Positions 40,814-49,940 of a stretch of DNA of 64,000 nt are shown here, in pieces (the first letter of the stretch is position 1; every line of letters starts with the position of its first letter). Where the stretch lies: the NCBI RefSeq assembly GCF_000311845.1, contig NZ_HE978574.1, positions 1,463,346 to 1,527,345 of the forward strand, read 5' to 3'. The notes under the pieces were generated by a model, which made no database searches, was not told the origin of the DNA, and was given only the letters and a program-made list of their open reading frames with translations. The position numbers and the translations under genes are program-made. The stretch is from Enorma massiliensis phI. Its GTDB lineage: Bacteria > Actinomycetota > Coriobacteriia > Coriobacteriales > Coriobacteriaceae.

Positions 40814-43800
40814 TTAGTCCACGCTCTTGAGCGCTTCCAGCATGTCGACGTTTCTGAGCTTTCGGTTTACCACGAAGTACATCACGATCACCACGGCTGC
40901 CACCACGAGCACCGGCATCGTGAAGGCAAGCGCGCCGCATGCGGGGTTGAACATAAGCTCCTCCGGTGGCACCGCGCGAATGATATAGAGCTGCAGGATG
41001 CGCCCCGCGCCCCAGCCCACCGGCACGCCGATCAACGAGAGCAGGATGGTCTCGCGATAGATGTACATCGTCACCTCCCGTTCGTAGAACCCGAGCACCT
41101 TGATGGTCGAAAGCTCGCGGATGCGCTCGCTCACGTTGATGGTCACCAGGTTGTAGACGATCACCACCGCGAGCATCGCAGCGACTACGATGAGCACCCC
41201 CATGATCATGTTGAGCGATCGCACGATGGTGTTCACCTGGTTGATATACATCGTGTTCTGCACCACGCCCGCCACACCGTCGAGCCCCATGAAGCGGGCC
41301 GCCATGGTCTGCGTGTTCGAAAGGCTGCCGTCGGCTAGCTTGGCCACGTAGGCGTTCGAATCGAATACCTGCCCGAATACCTGCTCATAGCAGCTCTCGC
41401 TCATGAACATGAAATGCATGACGTACATCTCGCAGATGCCCGAAACACGCACCTCGTGGTCGGCCCCATCGGCATCTTTGAAGGTAAGCGTATCGCCCAC
41501 CTCGACACCCGTGAGGTCCGCCAGGCGTTCTGAGATCACGGCGCCGTCGGAGGGCAGATCGAGCGGTTCGCCCGTCACGCGGTTCCTGAGGTCGATGTAA
41601 TCCGAGAGGTCCATGCCGTCCTGCGCCACGAGCAGCGTGATGCTCTGCGTGTCGCCCTTGTCGCCCGCCTCTTTGGAGACGCTCTCGTAGCGGATGGGCG
41701 CATAGCTCGACACCTCATCCGATGCAAGGACCTCGCTGATCGCTGCCTGCTCCTCGTCCGACACGTGCGCGCCCTCGGCCACGATAAGATCGTAGTCGAT
41801 GAGCTCGCCGAACTGCCGGTCACCGATTCCGCCCACGGAGTGCTGCACCGAAAAGCCCGTGAACAGGAGCGCCGCGGCACCCGCCACGCCCACGATGGTC
41901 ATGAGCGCGCGGCTCTTGTAGCGGAAGAGGTTGCGCGCCGTGACCTTCTGCGTGAAGGAAAGGCGGCGCCACACCGGCCCCACGCGCTCGAGCAGAATCT
42001 TCGACCCCGCCGCAGGGGGCTTGGGCAACAGCAGCGCCGCGGGCTTCTCGCGCACTTCCCGCTTCGCCACGATGATGGCGGGAAGCACCGCGGCGATAAA
42101 GCAGAACGCGAACGCAAGCAGCGTCACCCCGGGGTAAATATGGAGCTCGATGAGCGGCATGGTGTAGGCATGCGCGTACGCGGCCCACACGATGAGGGGC
42201 AGAAGCGTATGGCCGGCAAGCACGCCGATCACCGTGCCCGTAAGGCCCGCGACCGCACCGTAGAACGAGAACTTCTTGATGACATCGCGGTCGTCGTAGC
42301 CGAGCGCCTTGAGCGTGCCGGCGTTGATGCGCTCTTCGTCGACCATGCGCGTCATGGTGGTGAAGGTCACGAGCGCGGCCACGAAGTAGAGGAAGTACGG
42401 GAAGATGCGAGCGATGGCATCGACGATCTCGGAGATGGTCGCGTAGACAGTATAGCCCTCTGAACCGGGGACCTCGCGGCGGTTATAAACGGTATACAGG
42501 GGCGAATCGATGCTGTCGCGCGCCTCGCGGGCGTCGGTAAGCTCCTCCTCGGCATCGGAAATCTCCTGCTCCGCCTCGGGAAGCTCCTCGTTGTACTGGG
42601 CAAGCCCGTCCTCGTAGGCCGTCTGATTCGCGGCAAGCTCCTCTCGCGCCGCGTCGATCTTTTCGGCGGCGGCATCATATTCGCCCGTCTTGGCGGCAAG
42701 CTCCTCCGCCCCGGCCTGCCATGCGGCGAGCCCGCTCTGGTAGGCACCGAGGTTCTCGTTGTACGAAGCGACGCCCTTCTGGTACGCCGCATATCCGGCT
42801 TCGTAGAGCTGTTGCTTTTGGGCGAGCTGCCGGCCCGCTTCTGCGAGCTGCTCGGCAGCCGATGCAAGCTCCGCCCGCTTGCCGTCAAGCTCGTCTTGCG
42901 CAGCATCGATCGCCTGGATGCAGGCGTAGTAGCCGCCATCGTCACCGGCGGTGCCTTGGTCGGCGTCCACGTTCATGAATGCCTCATACGCCGCCTTGAG
43001 TTGCGTGAGCTGCGCTTCGAGCGCCGTCGTGTCCTCGCCTGCCGCTCCCGCCTGCCCAATTGCGGCCTCAAGCTGGGCAATCCCCTGCTCGTACTGGGCC
43101 TTGCCCCCTTCGAGCTTCTTTCGCTCGGCATCGACCTGCTGCTGCGCGGCATCGGCTTCGGCCACGCCTTCGTCGTATTGCTGCTGCTTCTCTGCAAGCT
43201 CCCGCCGGCCGTCCGCCAGCTGCCGCGCCGCAACAGCAAGCTGCTGCTCGCTTGCATCAAGCTCGGCGCGGCCGGCATCCAGCTGGGCCTTCGCCGTCTC
43301 AAGCTGACCCCACGTCGCATCGAGCGCGGCACGACCATCCGCAAGCTGAGCAGCGGCGTCCGCGAGCTCGCCCTCGTAGGATGTGATCAGCTCGCGAGCA
43401 TCTGCAAGCTGGGCGGAGGCGCCCGCGAGCTCCGCCGCGGCGTCATCAAGCTGCGCACGCGCATCGTCGACCTGCGCCTGGCCGTCGGCGATCTGCTCGT
43501 CAAACTGACCTTGCACCACGGCAAGCCGGTGCGCCCCGCGGCCCTCGAGCAGCTTCTCGAGCTCCTCCTTATGCGCCGCGACCCTATCCAGATACTCCTG
43601 GCCATACGGGTCGAGGCCCTCGGTGTCGTCGAAACGCAAGCGCGCCACCATGTGATAGTCAACATCGAAGGCATCGTCAGTTACCACGGCAAAGCCGGCA
43701 AGATCGCCGGTGCCCGCCTGAGACTGGCCCATGTTGAGGTTCGAGACGATCTCCGACGAGTTCACCACACCCACCACGGTGAAATCGTGCCGCGTGAGCG

Positions 43801-44299
43801 CGTAATCACCGCTTACGTCTTCCTCCTCGGCGAAGACGATGGTCGAACCTACCGGATGCTCGTCCGCTATGGTCGTGGAGATCGCAACCTCGTCTGCTTC
43901 CTCGGGAAGCCTGCCTTCGACCACCTCATACTGCGAGATGCGCTCCGGCAGCGAGCTCACGCGCACCGCATTATGCGTGCCTGCAACCGTCACGTCCTTC
44001 ATGTAGCCATATTCGACATCCGAGATGCCCGATGCCCGCTCGATCACGGCCTCGTCGCTCTCATCAATTCCCAGACCTCCAATAATGGTAAGATCCGCCG
44101 CGTTGTATGTGTCGAAGTAATGCCTGCCCGTGATGCGCATATCCGGGCCCGCCACGTTGAGACCCACGAGCGCGAAGGCACCAAGGGCCATGAGCAACAC
44201 GATCGACACGAAGCGCCCGCGCGATTTGCCTACCGTGCGCTTGATGTCGCGCCAAAGCATGCGCTTGCCGCGCGGTACCTTCCTATTCTTCCTGCTCAT
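40814..44299 (-). CDS. Very large FtsX/MacB-type ABC permease with coiled-coil extracytoplasmic domain
   Basis: At 1161 residues this is far larger than a classical MacB permease. Residues 1-25 are a basic cytoplasmic start (KNRKVPRGKRMLWRDIKRT) before the first helix (~28-50). A long extracytoplasmic region follows. Residues ~250-610 within it are rich in Ala, Gln, Glu and Leu heptads (AQLDDAAAELAGASAQLADAR and similar), predicted coiled coil. Three helices follow near 640-760 and three more near 1050-1150, each preceding FtsX-like domains (VLAGHTLLPLIVWAAY; VLIVVAAMLAVVIVYNL). Such giant permeases often handle cell-envelope lipids or peptides. It is translated just after the ATPase gene (44309-45010), with AGGTGGGG as ribosome site. 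A TetR gene is divergent. Confidence 0.88.
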   Translation of the reverse strand: MSRKNRKVPRGKRMLWRDIKRTVGKSRGRFVSIVLLMALGAFALVGLNVAGPDMRITGRHYFDTYNAADLTIIGGLGIDESDEAVIERASGISDVEYGYMKDVTVAGTHNAVRVSSLPERISQYEVVEGRLPEEADEVAISTTIADEHPVGSTIVFAEEEDVSGDYALTRHDFTVVGVVNSSEIVSNLNMGQSQAGTGDLAGFAVVTDDAFDVDYHMVARLRFDDTEGLDPYGQEYLDRVAAHKEELEKLLEGRGAHRLAVVQGQFDEQIADGQAQVDDARAQLDDAAAELAGASAQLADARELITSYEGELADAAAQLADGRAALDATWGQLETAKAQLDAGRAELDASEQQLAVAARQLADGRRELAEKQQQYDEGVAEADAAQQQVDAERKKLEGGKAQYEQGIAQLEAAIGQAGAAGEDTTALEAQLTQLKAAYEAFMNVDADQGTAGDDGGYYACIQAIDAAQDELDGKRAELASAAEQLAEAGRQLAQKQQLYEAGYAAYQKGVASYNENLGAYQSGLAAWQAGAEELAAKTGEYDAAAEKIDAAREELAANQTAYEDGLAQYNEELPEAEQEISDAEEELTDAREARDSIDSPLYTVYNRREVPGSEGYTVYATISEIVDAIARIFPYFLYFVAALVTFTTMTRMVDEERINAGTLKALGYDDRDVIKKFSFYGAVAGLTGTVIGVLAGHTLLPLIVWAAYAHAYTMPLIELHIYPGVTLLAFAFCFIAAVLPAIIVAKREVREKPAALLLPKPPAAGSKILLERVGPVWRRLSFTQKVTARNLFRYKSRALMTIVGVAGAAALLFTGFSVQHSVGGIGDRQFGELIDYDLIVAEGAHVSDEEQAAISEVLASDEVSSYAPIRYESVSKEAGDKGDTQSITLLVAQDGMDLSDYIDLRNRVTGEPLDLPSDGAVISERLADLTGVEVGDTLTFKDADGADHEVRVSGICEMYVMHFMFMSESCYEQVFGQVFDSNAYVAKLADGSLSNTQTMAARFMGLDGVAGVVQNTMYINQVNTIVRSLNMIMGVLIVVAAMLAVVIVYNLVTINVSERIRELSTIKVLGFYEREVTMYIYRETILLSLIGVPVGWGAGRILQLYIIRAVPPEELMFNPACGALAFTMPVLVVAAVVIVMYFVVNRKLRNVDMLEALKSVD

Positions 44300-44308
44300 C
44301 CGCCCCAC

Positions 44309-45010
44309 CTACCACTCGATATCCGCGATGGCCTGCGGCCGCTCGTTGAGCTCGACCGCCGTCACGTGCCCGTCGTGCATATGGATCACGCGGTCGGCAA
44401 TGGGGGCAATCGCCGAGTTGTGTGTCACGATTACCGTCGTTGCCCCGCGCACCCTGCTCATATCCTGCAGAAGCTGCAAGATCTGCTTACCGGTGCGATA
44501 ATCGAGGGCACCCGTGGGCTCGTCGCACAAGAGGATCTTGGGGTTTTTCGCCACGGCGCGGGCGATGGCAACGCGCTGCTGCTCGCCGCCCGAGAGCTGC
44601 GCGGGGAAGTTGTCCATGCGCTTGCCGAGCCCCACCATCTGGAGCACCTCCACGGTGTCGAGGGCATCTGCGACGATCTCGCTCGCCAGCTCGACGTTCT
44701 CCTTGGCGGTGAGGTTCTGGACGAGGTTGTAGAACTGGAAGACGAAGCCCACGTCCTCGCGTCGGTAGCGGGTGAGCTCGCGGGCCGAATATCCCGCGAT
44801 GTCCGTCCCGTCGATAACCACGCGCCCCTCGTCGCAGGTATCCATACCGCCGAGAATGTTAAGCACGGTCGACTTCCCCGCACCCGACGCGCCGAGCACG
44901 ATAGCGAGCTCGCCGCGCTCGACCTCGAAGCTCACATGATCGTTGGCGCAGATTACGCCTCCTCCTGCTCGGTATCGCTTGCACTCATTCTGCACTTCGA
45001 TGTATGCCAT
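44309..45010 (-). CDS. ABC transporter ATPase (LolD/MacB type)
   Basis: This 233-residue ATPase powers the large permease that follows it. Walker A is [10 protein letters not shown] near residue 41, the Q-loop [13 protein letters not shown] near 88, the signature [15 protein letters not shown] near 141, and Walker [13 protein letters not shown] near 162, with the switch His in VTHNSAIA near 196. VFQFYNLV and DEPTGALD are diagnostic of the LolD/MacB/FtsE-like lipid and peptide exporter group. The ATG at 45010 follows GAGAGGACG. It is the upstream gene of the operon, divergent from tetR. Confidence 0.93.
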   Translation of the reverse strand: MAYIEVQNECKRYRAGGGVICANDHVSFEVERGELAIVLGASGAGKSTVLNILGGMDTCDEGRVVIDGTDIAGYSARELTRYRREDVGFVFQFYNLVQNLTAKENVELASEIVADALDTVEVLQMVGLGKRMDNFPAQLSGGEQQRVAIARAVAKNPKILLCDEPTGALDYRTGKQILQLLQDMSRVRGATTVIVTHNSAIAPIADRVIHMHDGHVTAVELNERPQAIADIEW

Positions 45011-45126
45011 CAGCCACGTCCTCTCTTCTCGCGGGCCATGCCCGCGTGCCTGTCCGCCTACGAGTTCGAGCGCCCCGCCATCCATAGGGGAAGGTTGCAT
45101 CCGACACTCGTTGCGGAATAAAATAG

Positions 45127-45138
45127 ACAACGTGTTGT
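45127..45138. promoter_or_regulatory. Possible TetR operator, ACAAC-GT-GTTGT
   Basis: A 5-bp inverted repeat with a 2-nt spacer lies in the 211-bp AT-rich gap between the divergent ATPase and tetR genes. TetR regulators usually bind such a palindrome next to their own gene. Assignment is by position only. Confidence 0.35.
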
Positions 45139-45221
45139 TTTAAGTCCATCGACAGATATTCCTCACCTGTTGATTTAGGGTTCATCTCCACATGAAGAAC
45201 ACGCGCTTCGAGGAGGGCACT

Positions 45222-45863
45222 ATGGCAAACCAGATTCGTCGCACCACCACCGAGCCACGTCTCCGTGCGGCGCTTACCGAGCTCCTTGCAGAGCGCGGCC
45301 TCGAAACCATCTCCGTGAGCGACATCACGCGGCGAGCGGGCGTCAACCGTGGCACCTTCTACGCGCACTACACCGACAAACACGATCTTGTGCAGCAGCT
45401 GATCAACGGCGTGCTCGAGGACCTCACCAATATCGTGCTCGGAGAGGAAGGCGTCGCGGCCGATGCGGAAGGCGAGGACCGCGAGGTGCCGGCGGATGAG
45501 CCGGGCGCGGTGGAGCCCATACCCTTCGAGCGCGTGCAGGCCGCCCTCGTCTATGCGCGCGACCACTACGCCCTTCTTGCCGCCCTCACCGACAACGGCA
45601 CCGATCAGCGCATCTACGAGCAGATGAAGGCGCTCATCGGAGAGTTGGTCGAACGCAGCGCGCGGCAGCACGGCATCACGGTGGACTACGGAGACGTGCC
45701 CGAGGATTATGCGCGCGAAATGATGCTCTCGGGCGTGGCGTCGGTGATCTGGCTCTGGCTTCGGCGTGGCTGCCCCGAGAGCCCGCGCGGCATCGCCACA
45801 ATCATCTGGAAAGCGAAATCGCGCTCACTCGAAGAATGCGCGCAGCGCCATGTAAGCAACTGA
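45222..45863 (+). CDS. TetR-family transcription regulator
   Basis: This 213-residue protein has an N-terminal TetR DNA-binding domain at residues ~8-55, with LRAALTELLAERGLETISVSDITRRAGVNRGTFYAHYTDKHDLV. The C-terminal ligand-binding part is helical, with an acidic insert around residues 80-105. It is divergent from the ABC transporter operon and almost certainly represses it, with the transported or a related compound as effector. The ATG at 45222 is preferred for the GAGGAGGGC site; another ATG at 45192 lacks one. The effector is unknown. Confidence 0.88.
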   Translation: MANQIRRTTTEPRLRAALTELLAERGLETISVSDITRRAGVNRGTFYAHYTDKHDLVQQLINGVLEDLTNIVLGEEGVAADAEGEDREVPADEPGAVEPIPFERVQAALVYARDHYALLAALTDNGTDQRIYEQMKALIGELVERSARQHGITVDYGDVPEDYAREMMLSGVASVIWLWLRRGCPESPRGIATIIWKAKSRSLEECAQRHVSN

Positions 45864-45919
45864 TCGCAAGCCGCTTGCTACAATATCGCTAGGGAACAAC
45901 AAGAGGTACGGGGGCACCT

Positions 45920-47365
45920 ATGAACGACCGCACACCGCGGAGAGATGCGGGGCAGCATCCGCACATGCGACGGGCACCACGCGGCAAGCATGGATCGCCT
46001 TTGATGCACAGCGAGACACACCCTGCGGCGCGACCACGGCCTACCGGACGTCAACCACGCCGGGACCTCCGGAGCGATCAATCCGCTCACGGCTCTCGAC
46101 AGCTCCCAAACGCCCATCCCGCCCGCCCGAGGGCGCCGAGGAACCAGCAGGTTCCTTCGCTGCAGCAGCCTGGGCATAGGAGGCAACAGCCCGAAGGCAG
46201 CCAGCGCCCCGGGTACAGGCAGCAGCCCGGGTACAGGCGGCAACAGCCCGGACGCAGGACGGCGGCCGCACGGAGGAGAAGCGCGCGCGGCATTGCACCC
46301 ATCATCGCAGGAGCCTGCGTTCTCGCCGTGCTCGCCTTTGCCCTGTGGAACATTGGCGCGGTGGTCGCCGGCATCTTCTCGAGCGATGCCTCTCAAGCAC
46401 AAGATGGAAACGAGCCATCAACCATACAAGAAGCCGTTGCTGATCCCGGCGACATCGTAATCGGGCTCAATGGCGACGAAGACACCTATGTGCTCACCGG
46501 CGAGGAGTATCTTGAGGCCGGTGCCCACGCAGCAGAGCCCACGGACGGCATTCTGAATGACAAGATCGAGATCTCGGGCGATGTCGACACGTCCCAAGCG
46601 GGAGACTACACCGTCACCTATCGCGTCAAAGATTCCTCCGGCCACGTCGCCGAAGCAACACGCACGATACATGTGGTAGACGACATGGAGACCCAGCAGG
46701 ACGGCATCCCGATCGTCATGTACCACTATGTCTACAGCGCAGACAACCCTCCCGAAGACCTCAACGCCAACTATATTCTCGACACCGACCTCGATGCGCA
46801 GCTCGCCTACCTTTCCGAAAACGATTATTACTTCCCCTCCTACCCGGAGCTCAAGGCGTTCATCGAGGGCACCCACAGCTTGCCGGCCAAAAGCATCGTC
46901 CTCACCTTCGACGACGGGCAAAACGGCGTTTTCACGCTCGGAGGCCCGCTCTTCGAGAAGTACCACATTCCGGTGACATCGTTCATCATCTGCAACAACA
47001 GCGACGCGGGTGACGTCGTGGTAACGTACCAGAACCCCTACATCTCGTTCCAGTCGCACTCCTTCGGGCTGCATCAGCCTGGCGGTACCGTGGGGCACGG
47101 CGGTCTCATCAGCGCGCTTAGCAAAGACGAGATCGTCGAGGATCTGGAGCACGCACAGCAGATTCTCGGCACCACTGAGGCGTTCGCATACCCCTTCGGC
47201 GATGTGACCGACGATGGCCGTGCCGCGGTCGAAGAAGCCGGTATCCTCTGCGCTTTCACCACTAAAAACAGCTGGGCTCACATTGGCGACGACGTTCGCG
47301 CGCTACCGCGCGTACGCATGAACGGCGGAACCTCGCTCGATGGGTTTGTGTCACAAATCAGCTAA
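45920..47365 (+). CDS. Membrane-anchored polysaccharide deacetylase with Ig-like domain
   Basis: The 481-residue protein starts with ~120 residues of Arg/Pro/Gln-rich, probably disordered cytoplasmic sequence that includes QQPGYRRQQPG repeats. A single membrane helix lies at ~125-150. Residues ~170-250 form an Ig-like (DUF5011-type) repeat (DKIEISGDVDTSQAGDYTVTYRVKDSSGHVAEATRTIHVVD). The C-terminal NodB-like deacetylase begins with IPIVMYHYV near 268 and has the LTFDDGQNG metal site near 331 and AYPFGD near 425. It would act outside the cell on peptidoglycan or surface glycans. The ribosome site is GAGGTACGGGGG. It lies 56 bp after tetR, possibly in the same transcript. Confidence 0.87.
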   Translation: MNDRTPRRDAGQHPHMRRAPRGKHGSPLMHSETHPAARPRPTGRQPRRDLRSDQSAHGSRQLPNAHPARPRAPRNQQVPSLQQPGHRRQQPEGSQRPGYRQQPGYRRQQPGRRTAAARRRSARGIAPIIAGACVLAVLAFALWNIGAVVAGIFSSDASQAQDGNEPSTIQEAVADPGDIVIGLNGDEDTYVLTGEEYLEAGAHAAEPTDGILNDKIEISGDVDTSQAGDYTVTYRVKDSSGHVAEATRTIHVVDDMETQQDGIPIVMYHYVYSADNPPEDLNANYILDTDLDAQLAYLSENDYYFPSYPELKAFIEGTHSLPAKSIVLTFDDGQNGVFTLGGPLFEKYHIPVTSFIICNNSDAGDVVVTYQNPYISFQSHSFGLHQPGGTVGHGGLISALSKDEIVEDLEHAQQILGTTEAFAYPFGDVTDDGRAAVEEAGILCAFTTKNSWAHIGDDVRALPRVRMNGGTSLDGFVSQIS

Positions 47366-47480
47366 CGCGCGCACGGCGTACCCGATTTCGTTCGCGTGCC
47401 GCACGTGCTATGCTCATGGATTACAACGCGGGCGCAGCCGCCCGGCACGGTTCCATCGAGATCATGCATGAGGAGCATTC

Positions 47481-48224
47481 ATGACGTATCAGGCGCCGCG
47501 AGACGGGGCTCCGGTGTACGAGCTTAACACCCGCATCCGCTATAGCGAGGTCGATCACCGCGGCACGCTCACGATTCCCGCGCTCATCAACTGCTTTCAG
47601 GATTGCAGCACCTTCCAGTCGGCCGAAATCGGCATGAACATCGGGAAACTCCACGAAGAGCGTCAGGGCTGGGTGCTCACGCACTGGCAAATCGTTATCG
47701 ACCGCTACCCCGGCCTCTGCGAGCACGTCGTTGTCGGCACCTTCCCGAGCTCCTTCAAGGGTGTTGCGGCAACGCGATTCTTCTATATGCGCGGCGCGCA
47801 GGGCGAGCTCATCGCGCGCGCCCGTTCGACCTGGGCGTTCATGGATTTTAGGAAAGGCCGCCTTATGCGCCCCGATCCGGAGCTCGTCAAGGCATACGGA
47901 ACGGCGGAACCGCTCGAGATGCCCGACGAGGAGCGCCGCGTGCGGGTGCCCGCCGTGCCCACTTCCTGCGAGCCGCTCACGGTGCGCCTGCACCAGATCG
48001 ACACCAACGAACACGTCAACAACGGGCAGTACGTGCAGATGGCACTCGAAGTGCTCCCTCGCGAGCTCGACCCCGTGAGCATTCGCGTAGACTACCGGCG
48101 CGCCGCCGTCCTCGATGACACAATCTACCCGATGGTCGGGCAGGAAGACGGACGATTCGTCGTTGCACTCAACGGCAGTGACGGCGAGCCGTATGCCGTG
48201 GTAGAGTTCACATCAGCGGCATAA
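47481..48224 (+). CDS. Acyl-ACP thioesterase
   Basis: This 247-residue protein has two hot-dog folds in tandem, as in bacterial acyl-ACP thioesterases (FatA-like), which release fatty acids from acyl carrier protein. The first half has YELNTRIRYSEVDHRGTLTIPALINCFQDCSTFQS near residues 13-47. The second has the catalytic region VRLHQIDTNEHVNNGQYVQMALE near 167-189, with the Asn-His-Cys/Asp-type site DTNEHVNN. GAGGAGCATTC precedes the ATG. The gene is followed at 54 bp by the SixA-like phosphatase gene, so they may be cotranscribed. Confidence 0.9.
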   Translation: MTYQAPRDGAPVYELNTRIRYSEVDHRGTLTIPALINCFQDCSTFQSAEIGMNIGKLHEERQGWVLTHWQIVIDRYPGLCEHVVVGTFPSSFKGVAATRFFYMRGAQGELIARARSTWAFMDFRKGRLMRPDPELVKAYGTAEPLEMPDEERRVRVPAVPTSCEPLTVRLHQIDTNEHVNNGQYVQMALEVLPRELDPVSIRVDYRRAAVLDDTIYPMVGQEDGRFVVALNGSDGEPYAVVEFTSAA

Positions 48225-48278
48225 CGGCTGCGCCGCTGCCCCAGATCGCGGGTGCAGCGCGCTTACGAGGAGGCATGC

Positions 48279-48764
48279 ATGGTTAAGACGTTGATTCTTG
48301 TGAGACATGGTCAGGCCGAGCCGTCCTCGGCAGCAGTGCCGGATATTGAGCGGTCGCTGACCGACGCCGGTCGCGCCGCACTTGCCGGTCCGCAGGGATT
48401 CCCGCGTACTTTCGCATTGCTGAGCAGCGATGAACGCCGCGAAGCTGCGCTTTGGGCAAGCGAGGCGCTACGCGCCCGGCAGACGGCCCAAGAGGTTGCG
48501 GCAGTATTGGGAGAACGCACCATCACCTCATATAGCTACCTTTTCGACCAGGATGAGCAGCGATTCATCGAGCATGTGCGTCAAACCGATGCCGATTGCC
48601 TGATCGTGGTGGGGCACATCCCCTTCGTCGACCGCGTAACGGAATACCTTACCGGCTCGCGTCTCTCGTTCCGACCGGGCGCCGCGGCGGCGCTGCGCCT
48701 AGACCATTCGCTTGGCCCATGCCAATCTGAGGTCATCTGGTTCGTGCAGGGACCAGCAGTGTAA
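48279..48764 (+). CDS. SixA-like phosphohistidine phosphatase
   Basis: This 161-residue protein belongs to the histidine phosphatase superfamily. RHG lies at residues 9-11 (LILVRHGQAEPSS), a second catalytic His is in VVGHIPFVDR near 114, and a SxxxRAxxTA-like ASEALRARQTAQE near 66 is the family's other mark. SixA homologues remove phosphate from phosphohistidine in signalling or PTS proteins. The start at 48279 follows ACGAGGAGG. It lies downstream of the thioesterase, and no partner kinase is nearby. A cluster of repeats follows. Confidence 0.87.
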   Translation: MVKTLILVRHGQAEPSSAAVPDIERSLTDAGRAALAGPQGFPRTFALLSSDERREAALWASEALRARQTAQEVAAVLGERTITSYSYLFDQDEQRFIEHVRQTDADCLIVVGHIPFVDRVTEYLTGSRLSFRPGAAAALRLDHSLGPCQSEVIWFVQGPAV

Positions 48765-48877
48765 GCACCGCGCCTCAATCCCGTCACACCCACGACGCCG
48801 TCGCTTTTTTCGCAGCCATTTCGTCTTGCCACGAGCGTACTGTCTGCTAGCGCGCCTCCCCGATGCCGGGGAACATC

Positions 48878-49020
48878 AAAACTTTCCTCAAAGGATCGGA
48901 TTTTGGACCGCCATGCTCCTATCCCTCAACTCTTCGCTGGCGTTTTCGCAGGTATATGACTTGCGCATTCTTGGTCTACTCGCCTTGCTTCATAAAATTC
49001 GATCCTTTGAGGCAAGTTTT
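48878..49020. repeat. 143-bp inverted-repeat element (copy B)
   Basis: The left arm (48878-48904, beginning AAAACTTTCCTCAAAGGATC) and right arm (48994-49020) pair at 25 of 27 positions. Length and internal landmarks match copy A (5147-5289). The interior is otherwise diverged. The tandem repeats at 49021 start immediately after the right end. Confidence 0.8.
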
Positions 49021-49170
49021 GTCTGCATGCGCTCGAACCGCCGGGGTTCTGCCTGCACGCGCCCCAGCGCGCGGAGCTCTGCCTGCACGCGCCCCAGCGC
49101 GCGGAGCTTTGTCTGCGGCGCAAAGAGGTTTTGTCCGTGGCGCTAAAAGGATCTGCCTGCGGCGCAAAAA
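49021..49170. repeat. 30-bp tandem repeats (TCTGCCTGCACGCGCCCC...) followed by degenerate units
   Basis: Two identical 30-bp units, 49048-49077 and 49078-49107, begin TCTGCCTGCACGCGCCCC. A diverged unit precedes them at 49021-49047, and CTGCGGCGCAAA-type units follow to ~49170. They lie between the 143-bp element and the SmtB promoter. No coding sense is visible. Confidence 0.7.
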
Positions 49171-49197
49171 GAAATCGCGATTCTTACGATAATTTTC

Positions 49198-49259
49198 TTG
49201 ACATATGAGCATACGTTCATATAATCATAGTCATCTAATATCTGAACGCGTGTTCATAT
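49198..49259 (+). promoter_or_regulatory. SmtB/ArsR promoter and twin operators
   Basis: A near-consensus promoter reads TTGACA (49198-49203), 16 bp, TATAAT (49220-49225). Two palindromes of the SmtB/CzrA type lie on and just after it: ATATGAGCATACGTTCATAT at 49203-49222 and the TGAAC-N4-GTTCA repeat within 49240-49259. The first covers the promoter spacer and the second follows the likely start of transcription, so apo-repressor would block polymerase. Confidence 0.85.
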
Positions 49260-49275
49260 GAGAAGAGATGAGACT

Positions 49276-49611
49276 ATGACAGAAGAACTCCAGGAGCAAG
49301 GCGCATCCAACGAGACTCCGGAAGAAATGCCCGATGAGGAACTCCTCTATGACCTCGCCGACCTCTTCAAAATCTTTAGCGACACGACGCGCATCAAAAT
49401 TCTCTACGCCCTCATGGGCCGCGAGCTCAGCGTCTCCGACATCGCGGAGGCCACCGAGACCTCGCAAAGCGCCGTATCGCACCAGCTGCGCATCCTCAAG
49501 CAGTCGCGCCTCGTGAAGTTCAGGCGCGACGGGCGCAACATCAACTACTCCCTCGCCGACGACCACGTCTACACCATGCTCAACCAGGGCATGAGCCACA
49601 TCTGCGAGTAA
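49276..49611 (+). CDS. ArsR/SmtB-family metalloregulator
   Basis: This 111-residue repressor has the ArsR-type winged helix (LFKIFSDTTRIKILYAL, then the recognition helix ATETSQSAVSHQLRILKQ at ~59-76). Its C-terminal helix carries Asp95, His97, His108 and Glu111 in a DxHx10HxxE pattern. That is the alpha-5 zinc site of SmtB/CzrA with Glu replacing the last His. No CVC or alpha-3 cysteine site is present, which points to zinc or cobalt sensing over arsenic or lead. The ATG at 49276 is preferred because an upstream ATG (49258) lies inside the second operator. It heads an operon with an HMA protein and a P1B-ATPase. Confidence 0.9.
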   Translation: MTEELQEQGASNETPEEMPDEELLYDLADLFKIFSDTTRIKILYALMGRELSVSDIAEATETSQSAVSHQLRILKQSRLVKFRRDGRNINYSLADDHVYTMLNQGMSHICE

Positions 49612-49665
49612 GTTCCAACAGCTGGGAACCGCGCCGGGGCACCCGGCAGAAAGAAAGGGGCAACC

Positions 49666-49884
49666 ATGCGTAAATCATTCAAGCTCGACGAGATCGACTG
49701 CGCGAATTGCGCGCGGAAACTCGAAGACGCCATCAACGGGCTCGAAGGCGTGGAGAGCGCGAGCGTCAACTTCATGACCCAGAAGCTCACGCTTTCCGCG
49801 CCAGACAACATCTTCGACAACGTGCTCGACCGCGTGGTTAAGCTCACCGCAGACCTTGAACCGGATTGCGAGATCCTGCGCTAG
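49666..49884 (+). CDS. Heavy-metal-associated domain protein (metallochaperone)
   Basis: This 72-residue protein is a single HMA domain with the metal-binding site DCANCARKL (Cys12 and Cys15). It would carry Zn or another soft metal to the ATPase encoded downstream. That ATPase lacks its own N-terminal HMA domain, so this separate protein probably replaces it. The start follows AAAGGGGCAACC. It lies 54 bp after the regulator and 56 bp before the ATPase. Confidence 0.88.
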   Translation: MRKSFKLDEIDCANCARKLEDAINGLEGVESASVNFMTQKLTLSAPDNIFDNVLDRVVKLTADLEPDCEILR

Positions 49885-49940
49885 CAGCATCCCTGCGGCC
49901 TCACGTTTCAAGGCCCGTGTCCAGGAAGGAGCAACGTACT

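Noticed and set aside
42812-45121. 769-codon open frame opposite the large permease and ATPase
   Set aside because: It arises from the antisense of coiled-coil codons; leucine- and arginine-rich text only.
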